Source: JBOCEF01 sp047610385
GTDB lineage: Bacteria; Pseudomonadota; Alphaproteobacteria; Rhodobacterales; Rhodobacteraceae
Direction of reading: 5' to 3'
Length of the DNA: 16,159 nucleotides
Assembly (NCBI GenBank): GCA_047610385.1
Contig: JBLGAC010000067.1
Location: 1-16,159, forward strand
Within the stretch, counting starts at the first letter, position 1; the number at the start of each line of letters is the position of its first letter. The position numbers and the translations under genes are program-made. The notes beneath the pieces were generated by a model. That model ran no database searches and was not told where the DNA came from. It saw only the letters and a list, made by a program, of their open reading frames with translations. Shown piece by piece: positions 10,839-16,159 of the stretch.

Positions 10839-11822
10839 ATGCCGGTTCCCGCCCCCGTCCTGCACCCCGATTTCAACGTCCTGCGGCTGAGCCATGTCGA
10901 GCTTGGGGTGACGGACCTTGCCGCATCGCGCCAGTTCTATGTGGACACGCTTGGCCTTCAGGTAACGTATGAAGATGATGCGGTTATCTATCTGCGTGCT
11001 ATGGAGGAACGCGGGCATCACTGCATGATTTTGCGCCAAGCGGATCACGCCGCGGCCCATGCGCTGTCGTTCAAGGTGTTCGAAGACGCCGATCTGGACC
11101 GCGCCGCGGCATGGTTCAAGGCCCGTGATCTGGCCACTGCTTGGGTTGATCGCCCGTGGCAGGGCCGCACGCTGGCCGCCGTTGATCCGTGGGGCACGCC
11201 GCTGGAATTTTACGCCAAGATGGCGCGTCTGGCCCCGATCCACCAGCAATACAGGCTTTATCATGGGGTCAAACCGCTGCGGATTGACCATTTCAACTGC
11301 TTCAGCCCCGATGTGGATGCCGCCGTCGCGTTCTGGAACGATATGGGTTTTCGCGTCACCGAATACACTGAGGATGACGCCTCCAAGCGGGTCTGGGCCG
11401 CGTGGATGCACCGCAAAGGCGGCGTGCATGATATGGCGCTGACCAATGGTCTGGGCCCTCGTCTGCACCACACCGCGTTCTGGGTGCCGACGCCGCTGAA
11501 CATCATCGATCTGCTCGATCTGATGGCGACCACTGGCTATGTCGGCAACATTGAACGCGGGCCGGGGCGGCACGGGATCTCCAACGCCTTCTTCCTTTAT
11601 ATCCGCGACCCCGATGGCCACCGGATTGAGATCTATTGCTCCGACTACCAGACCGTCGATCCGGACCTGGAGCCGATCCGCTGGGATCTGACTGACACGC
11701 AGCGCCAGACCCTGTGGGGCGCGCCCGCGCCGAAAAGCTGGTTTGAGGAAGGATCGCTGTTCAAAGGCGTGACCCCACGGCAGAGCACCTTGACCGCGGC
11801 CCCGATCATCGCGCCCTATTGA
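10839..11822 (+). CDS. hpaD: 3,4-dihydroxyphenylacetate 2,3-dioxygenase (extradiol, VOC/type I)
   Basis: Opens the ring of homoprotocatechuate with O2 using Fe(II) or Mn(II), giving CHMS (327 aa). Two tandem vicinal-oxygen-chelate halves are visible: N-terminal about 15-125 and catalytic C-terminal about 148-270. The metal triad fits His151 (RIDHFN), His211 (RLHHTAFW) and Glu264 (GHRIEIY). His197 (VHDMAL) corresponds to the catalytic acid/base His200 of Brevibacterium fuscum HPCD. The segment IERGPGRHGISNAFFLYIRD (238-257) is diagnostic for the HPCD/MndD group. E. coli HpaD belongs to the unrelated type II extradiol family, so this is an analogous enzyme under the same symbol. GGGAGG (10826-10831) precedes the ATG, three bases after hpaE. 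Confidence 0.93.
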   Translation: MPVPAPVLHPDFNVLRLSHVELGVTDLAASRQFYVDTLGLQVTYEDDAVIYLRAMEERGHHCMILRQADHAAAHALSFKVFEDADLDRAAAWFKARDLATAWVDRPWQGRTLAAVDPWGTPLEFYAKMARLAPIHQQYRLYHGVKPLRIDHFNCFSPDVDAAVAFWNDMGFRVTEYTEDDASKRVWAAWMHRKGGVHDMALTNGLGPRLHHTAFWVPTPLNIIDLLDLMATTGYVGNIERGPGRHGISNAFFLYIRDPDGHRIEIYCSDYQTVDPDLEPIRWDLTDTQRQTLWGAPAPKSWFEEGSLFKGVTPRQSTLTAAPIIAPY

Positions 11823-11852
11823 TCCCTCGGATAACAGAAAGTCGGCGCTGAT

Positions 11853-12722
11853 ATGCATGACGGACCCAAGCTGCTGAGTTTCTCCCACGCAGGCGCGCTG
11901 CGCTTTGGTGCTTTGACCGCCGCGGGTATCGTTGATCTGACGGACCGCTTTGCGCAATTCCCGAGCCTGCGCGAAGCGATTGAGGCAGGCGTCCTGCCGC
12001 GCATGGCCGACATCGCCGCAGATCTGCCAGTGGATTTTGCAGCAGGCGACATCAGGTTTGAAATCCCGATCCCGGCCCCTGAGAAAATCATCTGCGTCGG
12101 CGTGAATTACCCCGACCGCAACGCCGAATATAAGGATGGGAAAGACGCGCCGCCCAACCCGTCGCTGTTCATCCGTGTGCCGCGCAGTTTCACCGGGCAT
12201 GACCGCCCGCTGATCCGCCCGCCCGAAACATTGCAGCTTGATTATGAAGGTGAGGTCGCGCTGGTGATCGGCAAGCGCGGGCGCCGGATCAAGGAGGCCG
12301 ACGCGCTGGACCACATCGCCGCGATCACCTTGTGCAACGAAGGCACGCTGCGTGATTGGGTGCGCCACGCGAAATTCAACGTGACGCAAGGCAAGAACTG
12401 GGAATGCTCTGGCGCCATTGGCCCATGGCTGGTGCCGTTTCACACTGAGGCGCAGATTGCCGACATCCGGCTGGAAACCCGCGTGAACGGTGAGGTGCGC
12501 CAGCAGGACCGCACCAGCCGCATGATCTTTCCGTTCCGGCGGCTGCTGGCCTATATATCAACCTTCACCACGCTGGTTCCCGGCGACATCATCGTCACTG
12601 GCACCCCCACCGGCGCCGGTGCGCGCCATGACCCGCCGATCTGGCTGACGCCCGGCGACGTCATTGAGGTTGAGGCGAGCGGCATTGGCATCCTGCGCAA
12701 TATGGTGGCGGACGAAGCATGA
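11853..12722 (+). CDS. hpaG: FAH-family decarboxylase/isomerase of the homoprotocatechuate pathway (single domain)
   Basis: Member of the fumarylacetoacetate hydrolase fold (289 aa), expected to decarboxylate the tricarboxylate from HpaF (OPET) and isomerise the product to 2-oxohept-3-ene-1,7-dioate. Core motifs are CVGVNYPDRNAEY (81-93), the metal pair Glu132 and Glu134 in YEGEVALVIG, Lys181 in TQGKNWE, SGAIGPW (186-192) and TGTPTGAG near the C-terminus. The third metal ligand, usually Asp in the ND.T.RD motif, is Glu163 here (NEGTLRDW). E. coli HpaG is a two-domain duplication of about 430 residues; here there is one domain only. No strong ribosome site is visible before the ATG, which follows hpaD after 30 bases. 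hpaH overlaps by ATGA. Family is sure; exact step is from context. Confidence 0.85.
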   Translation: MHDGPKLLSFSHAGALRFGALTAAGIVDLTDRFAQFPSLREAIEAGVLPRMADIAADLPVDFAAGDIRFEIPIPAPEKIICVGVNYPDRNAEYKDGKDAPPNPSLFIRVPRSFTGHDRPLIRPPETLQLDYEGEVALVIGKRGRRIKEADALDHIAAITLCNEGTLRDWVRHAKFNVTQGKNWECSGAIGPWLVPFHTEAQIADIRLETRVNGEVRQQDRTSRMIFPFRRLLAYISTFTTLVPGDIIVTGTPTGAGARHDPPIWLTPGDVIEVEASGIGILRNMVADEA

Positions 12723-13519
12723 CCGGGGCTGAGATCCTCGCCGCGGCGCAGGCTTTGTTCGCCGCGGAACGGGACCATGTGCAGATCCCCCTGATATCGC
12801 TGGCCAATCAGGGCATGACCATGGACGATGCCTATGCTGTGCAGGCGGCCTATGTCGCGCAAAAACAGGCGGCGGGGATCGCGCGGATCGGCTGGAAGAT
12901 CGGGCTTACGTCGAAAGCCATGCAGGCCGCGCTTGGCATCGACATTCCCGACAGCGGCGTGTTGCTGGCCGATATGGCGTTTGCCAATGGTGCCACCATC
13001 CCCGCAGGCCGCTTCATCGCCCCACGTATCGAAGCCGAGATCGCCTTTGTGATGGGCGGTGATCTGGCGGGGGATGGCGTCACCGAGGACGACGTGCTGG
13101 CCGCCACCGATCATGTGGTGCCGAGCCTTGAGATCCTCGACACCCGCATCCTGCGCAGCGACTTGGCCACGGGGACCGCGCGCAACATCTTTGACACGAT
13201 CAGCGACAATGCCGCCAATGCAGGCATCGTCACCGGCGGCAAGCCGGTGCGCGCGCAAGACATCGACCTGCGCCGCGTCGGGGCCATCGTGTCGCGCAAT
13301 GGCGAGGTTGAGGAAACCGGCCTCGGCGCCGGGGTGCTGGGCGATCCGGTGCGCGGGATCGTCTGGCTGGCGCGCCGCCTCGCGGCCCATGGCATCGGCA
13401 TCAAGGCAGGCGAGATCCTGCTGTCAGGGTCGTTCATCCGCCCCATAGAATGCCCACCGGGCAGCCATATCCACGCAGATTTCGGCGATTTCGGCACAGT
13501 TGAAGCCCACTTCGCCTGA
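12719..13519 (+). CDS. hpaH: 2-oxo-hept-4-ene-1,7-dioate hydratase
   Basis: Adds water to the oxo-heptenedioate to form 4-hydroxy-2-oxoheptane-1,7-dioate; a Mg-dependent member of the hydratase/decarboxylase part of the FAH superfamily (266 aa; E. coli HpaH is 267). WKIGLTSKAMQAALGI (59-74), the metal site Glu105 and Glu107 in PRIEAEIAFV, Glu138 in SLEILD, and FDTISDNAANAGIV (158-171) match the HpaH/HpcG pattern closely. The C-terminal GEILLSGSFIRP segment (236-247 approx.) is also typical. The ATG overlaps the hpaG stop by four bases, so translation is probably coupled. hpaI starts 15 bases after the stop. TesE or MhpD-type hydratases are relatives, but the context selects HpaH. Confidence 0.93.
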   Translation: MTGAEILAAAQALFAAERDHVQIPLISLANQGMTMDDAYAVQAAYVAQKQAAGIARIGWKIGLTSKAMQAALGIDIPDSGVLLADMAFANGATIPAGRFIAPRIEAEIAFVMGGDLAGDGVTEDDVLAATDHVVPSLEILDTRILRSDLATGTARNIFDTISDNAANAGIVTGGKPVRAQDIDLRRVGAIVSRNGEVEETGLGAGVLGDPVRGIVWLARRLAAHGIGIKAGEILLSGSFIRPIECPPGSHIHADFGDFGTVEAHFA

Positions 13520-13534
13520 CAAGGAGACCACCTC

Positions 13535-14296
13535 ATGCCCGCACCCAAGAACCGCTTCAAACAGGCGTTGAAAACTGGCCCGGCGCAAATTGGCCTGTGG
13601 GTCGGTCTGGCCAGCCCCTATGTGACCGAGATATGCGCCCGCCGCGGGTTTGACTGGCTGGTGATCGACAACGAACATGCGCCCAACGATCTGCAATCAA
13701 CGCTGGCGCAGATCCAGGCCATGGGCCCCACAGCGGCCGAACCCGTTGTGCGCGTGCCGATCGGTGAGACATGGATGCTGAAGCAGATGCTCGACGCCAG
13801 CGCCCAGACCGTGTTGGTGCCGATGATCGACACGCCCGAGCAGGCCGAGGCCATGGTGCGCGCCGTGCGCTATCCGCCGCACGGCGTGCGCGGGGTCGGG
13901 GCATCCTTGGGCCGGGCGTCCCATTGGGGCGCGATCAGCGACTATATGGACAACGCCAATGATGAGATCTGCCTGCTGGTGCAGATCGAAAGCGCCTTGG
14001 CGATGAAGAACGCCGCCGCCATCGCCGCCGTGGACGGGGTGGATGGCGTGTTCATCGGCCCCGCGGATCTGTCGGCGGATATGGGGTTCCTCGGCAATCC
14101 CACAGCGCCTGAGGTGATCGCCGCCATCGAAGGCGGGATCAGAGACATCCTTGCCGCCGGCAAAGCGCCCGGCATTCTGTGGCCGCCCGAAGACGCGCAG
14201 CGCTGGATTGATCTGGGCGCGCGTTTCGTGGCCGTGGGCGCCGACGCCGTGATCCTGTCGCAGGCGGTTCATGCGTTGCGGGCGAGGTTCGCATGA
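13535..14296 (+). CDS. hpaI: 4-hydroxy-2-oxoheptane-1,7-dioate aldolase (class II)
   Basis: Metal-dependent aldolase cleaving 4-hydroxy-2-oxoheptanedioate to pyruvate and succinic semialdehyde (253 aa). Family residues, each three positions later than in E. coli HpaI, are His48 (DNEHAPND), Arg73 (VVRVP), metal ligands Glu152 (VQIES) and Asp178 (GPADLSADMG). The substrate-loop region RYPPHGVRGVGASLGRAS (112-129) is also kept. AAGGAGA at 13521-13527 gives a good ribosome site. It is the last recognised step of the meta-cleavage pathway. The final four bases (ATGA) are shared with the following thiamine-diphosphate enzyme gene, tying that protein to this pathway. Confidence 0.95.
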   Translation: MPAPKNRFKQALKTGPAQIGLWVGLASPYVTEICARRGFDWLVIDNEHAPNDLQSTLAQIQAMGPTAAEPVVRVPIGETWMLKQMLDASAQTVLVPMIDTPEQAEAMVRAVRYPPHGVRGVGASLGRASHWGAISDYMDNANDEICLLVQIESALAMKNAAAIAAVDGVDGVFIGPADLSADMGFLGNPTAPEVIAAIEGGIRDILAAGKAPGILWPPEDAQRWIDLGARFVAVGADAVILSQAVHALRARFA

Positions 14297-15918
14297 CCGC
14301 CGGGGCCAATTCCGCCCGCCGCATGACCGTGGGTGAGGGCATCGTTGAGGCGCTGCTGGCCGAGGGCGTCGATACCGTCTTCGGCATCCCCGGCGCACAT
14401 ATGTATGATTTCAACGACGCGCTTGCCCGCGCCGGGGACCGCATCAGGTTTATCACCGCGCGCCACGAACAGGGCGCGGCGTGGATGGCGTATGGCTATG
14501 CGCAGGCGACCGGCAGGCCCGGCGTGTTCACCGTGGTGCCCGGGCCGGGGGTTTTGAATGCGGGCGCAGCTTTGTGCACCGCCTATGGCAGCAATGCGCC
14601 GGTGCTGTGCATCACCGGCAACATCATGTCCCACCTGATTGGCCAAGGGCGCGGGCAGCTGCATGAATTGCCCGACCAGCTTGCCACCCTGAAGGGCATC
14701 GTCAAACACGCCGACCGCATCAACCACCCGACTGAGGTGTCGGCCAAGATGCACGACGCTTTTGCGCAGATGAAATCGGGCCGCCCCGGACCGGCCGCAA
14801 TCGAAGCGCCGTGGGACGTGTTCGGCATGTCTGGCATGGTGGTGCCCGCCCGCACGGCGGAACGTGAGACCCCCGCCATCGACCCCGCAGGGATCGAAAA
14901 GGCGGCGCAGATGATTGCTGCGGCCAAGCGCCCGATGATCATGGTCGGCGGTGGCGCGATGGCAGCGGGGAAAGAAATCCTCGCGCTCGCCCGCCGCATC
15001 GGCGCGCCGATTGCCTGCCATCGGTCCGGCAAAGGTGTGGTGGACGCCGATGACCCGCAGGCCATCGATATGGTCGCCGCCTATGAATATTGGCGCGACT
15101 GCGATCTGCTGATCGGCATCGGATCGCGGCTCGAGATGCAATATATGCGCTGGTCGTGGCGGCCTGAGGGGCTGGCGACCATCCGTATCGACATCGACCC
15201 CACCGAATTCGTGCGCCTGCGCCCCGATCTGGGCGTGCTGGCGGACGCGGCTGAGGGGGCAACCGCGCTGACCGCCGCCTGCGCCGCACGCGAAGGCATT
15301 GATCTGGCGCCCCTTAAGGCGCGCGCGCGTGAAGCCGCGGACGCGATACAGCCACAGGCCGGGCATCTGGCATCAATCCGTGCCGCCCTGCCAGAGGATG
15401 GCATCTTGGTGGAGGAGATCTGCCAAACCGGCTTCACCGCCCGCTTTGCCTTTCCGGTCCACGCACCGCGCACTTATATATCATCCGGGTATCAAGAAAC
15501 GCTGGGTTTTGGCTACGGCACGGCCCTTGGTGCCAAGGTGGGTCGGCCCGATGCAGCGGTGGTCAGCATCTGCGGTGATGGCGGCTTTATGTTTGCGGTG
15601 CAGGAACTGGCAACCGCGGTCCAGTACGGGATCGGCGTGGTGGCGGTGGTGTTCAACAACGGTGCCTATGGCAATGTGCGCCGCGATCAGGAAATGCGGT
15701 ATGGCGGGCGAATGCTGGGGTCGGAGCTGTCGAACCCGGACTTCTGCGCGTTGGCACGCAGTTTCGGGGTGGATGCCGTATTGGCGAGTGATGACGGGTT
15801 GGAGGACGCGGTGCGCGCAGCCCTCATGACCGGCCGTCCGACGCTGATTGAGGTAAAAGTGGCGCGCGGGTCTGAGGTCTCGCCGTGGCCATTGACCATG
15901 CCGCCACCCCATCGCTGA
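14293..15918 (+). CDS. Thiamine-diphosphate-dependent enzyme, acetolactate-synthase-like, substrate unknown
   Basis: A 541-residue TPP enzyme with the usual order: Pyr domain (about 10-175) with catalytic Glu59 in RHEQGAAWMAYG and PGPGVLNAGAAL (83-94), middle domain (about 200-330) with MVGGGAMAAG (217-226), and PP domain (about 370-525) carrying the cofactor motif GDGG (428-431) to NN (455-456). The retained Glu59 argues against glyoxylate carboligase. It is not a plain biosynthetic IlvB/IlvI: no small regulatory subunit gene follows, and it is embedded in a catabolic operon. It overlaps hpaI by ATGA, with GCGAGG just upstream. Possible jobs are carboligation using pyruvate from HpaI, or decarboxylation of an aryl 2-oxoacid feeding the pathway. 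These are inferences; the substrate cannot be read from sequence. A later in-frame ATG (residue 11) is a less likely start. Confidence 0.85.
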   Translation: MTAGANSARRMTVGEGIVEALLAEGVDTVFGIPGAHMYDFNDALARAGDRIRFITARHEQGAAWMAYGYAQATGRPGVFTVVPGPGVLNAGAALCTAYGSNAPVLCITGNIMSHLIGQGRGQLHELPDQLATLKGIVKHADRINHPTEVSAKMHDAFAQMKSGRPGPAAIEAPWDVFGMSGMVVPARTAERETPAIDPAGIEKAAQMIAAAKRPMIMVGGGAMAAGKEILALARRIGAPIACHRSGKGVVDADDPQAIDMVAAYEYWRDCDLLIGIGSRLEMQYMRWSWRPEGLATIRIDIDPTEFVRLRPDLGVLADAAEGATALTAACAAREGIDLAPLKARAREAADAIQPQAGHLASIRAALPEDGILVEEICQTGFTARFAFPVHAPRTYISSGYQETLGFGYGTALGAKVGRPDAAVVSICGDGGFMFAVQELATAVQYGIGVVAVVFNNGAYGNVRRDQEMRYGGRMLGSELSNPDFCALARSFGVDAVLASDDGLEDAVRAALMTGRPTLIEVKVARGSEVSPWPLTMPPPHR

Positions 15919-16039
15919 GCCCGCGCAATCTTTCACCACAGCACCCTGCCCCCGCGCATCAATCGCCATAGATAACGCATGGTAAACAATAACAATTCTG
16001 CTTTGATCACGTTTTTTGCCGAATGGGCAAAGTTTCCTG
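15919..16039. other. Intergenic DNA after the hpa operon
   Basis: No convincing gene is visible. Composition shifts to AT-rich between about 15970 and 16035. A small hairpin, TTTGCC (16015-16020) with GGCAAA (16026-16031), follows a run of six T bases and is followed only by GTTTCC, so it is at best a weak terminator. No strong rho-independent terminator for the hpa operon was found. Confidence 0.4.
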
Positions 16040-16068
16040 TTGCAGGGGTTGGAGGTCCTGCTTATACA
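16040..16068 (+). promoter_or_regulatory. Candidate sigma-70-type promoter reading off the right edge
   Basis: TTGCAG (16040-16045) and TATACA (16063-16068) are spaced by exactly 17 bases, directly after an AT-rich segment. Transcription would begin near 16075 and run rightward out of the window. The gene or RNA it serves cannot be seen. Confidence 0.5.
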
Positions 16069-16074
16069 CCGCGT

Positions 16075-16159
16075 CACCGGAGAGGACGCGCTGAGACGCG
16101 GGTTTCTGGGGCCCCTGAGATGGGAAGACGGAGCGTCCTGCGCGAGCGGGGATAGCGAA
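16075..16159 (+). other. Foldable leader or RNA start downstream of the candidate promoter
   Basis: AGGACGC (16083-16089) pairs with GCGTCCT (16133-16139), enclosing an inner hairpin built on TCTGGGG and CCCCTGAGA (16105-16120). The transcript from the adjacent promoter would therefore start with a closed domain. I do not recognise a known riboswitch or small RNA. It could be a 5' untranslated leader of a gene beyond the edge. Confidence 0.3.

Noticed and set aside
10725..12443. 572-codon open frame on the minus strand across hpaD and hpaG
   Set aside because: Antisense to two well-conserved enzymes, with no family features or plausible ribosome site; a shadow frame caused by high third-position GC.
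14293..15918. Identification of the TPP enzyme as glyoxylate carboligase or biosynthetic acetolactate synthase
   Set aside because: Glyoxylate carboligase lacks the catalytic Glu that is present here (Glu59), and no IlvN/IlvH-type small subunit accompanies the gene.
15481..16077. 198-codon minus-strand frame over the TPP gene 3' end and the last intergenic region
   Set aside because: Mostly antisense to the conserved PP domain and without recognisable domain; its upstream end coincides with the candidate rightward promoter.
16023..16155. Short frames of 23 codons (from 16023) and 11 codons (from 16120, Arg-rich)
   Set aside because: Too short to support, no good ribosome sites, and they overlap promoter or foldable RNA; a leader peptide cannot be shown without the downstream gene.

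Overview
The window is GC-rich bacterial DNA with alphaproteobacterial, Rhodobacteraceae/roseobacter-like gene content and order. That taxonomic guess comes from the familiar glpD-ABC transporter-glpK block and from protein style; no rRNA or other marker is present. Almost every base is coding. No tRNA, rRNA, insertion sequence or CRISPR array was seen. The longest stretch without a gene is the final 241 bases.

Left half (1-8341, + strand): a glycerol uptake and catabolism operon. It runs glpD (3' part only), glpS and glpT (two ATPases), glpP and glpQ (two permeases), glpU (small DUF2160 membrane protein), glpV (large periplasmic binding protein) and glpK (glycerol kinase). The layout matches the GlpSTPQUV glycerol importer known from Rhizobium leguminosarum. 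There is no glpF-type facilitator: glycerol would be captured by GlpV, pumped in by GlpSTPQ, phosphorylated by GlpK and oxidised to dihydroxyacetone phosphate by GlpD. The DeoR-type regulator expected with such operons must lie outside the window, if present. Genes from glpT to glpU are translationally coupled, whereas the glpU-glpV and glpV-glpK gaps hold RNA hairpins.

Right half (8328-15918): a meta-cleavage operon for homoprotocatechuate (3,4-dihydroxyphenylacetate). A leftward MarR-family repressor gene, hpaR, meets glpK tail to tail with a 14-base overlap. Facing away from it are hpaF, hpaE, hpaD, hpaG, hpaH, hpaI and a gene for a thiamine-diphosphate enzyme. HpaD opens the ring, HpaE oxidises the semialdehyde, HpaF, HpaG and HpaH isomerise, decarboxylate and hydrate, and HpaI cleaves the product to pyruvate and succinic semialdehyde. 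A candidate promoter with a perfect palindrome over its -10 box lies in the hpaR-hpaF gap.

Most interesting points: (1) GlpS and GlpT carry complementary defects, so that the heterodimer should have one complete and one degenerate ATP site; (2) an acetolactate-synthase-like enzyme of unknown substrate is translationally coupled to hpaI; (3) a tandem decamer resembling a GlpR half-site lies in front of glpS; (4) GlpK lacks the residues used for fructose-1,6-bisphosphate inhibition in E. coli; (5) a good promoter and a foldable leader or RNA of unknown identity lie at the right edge.
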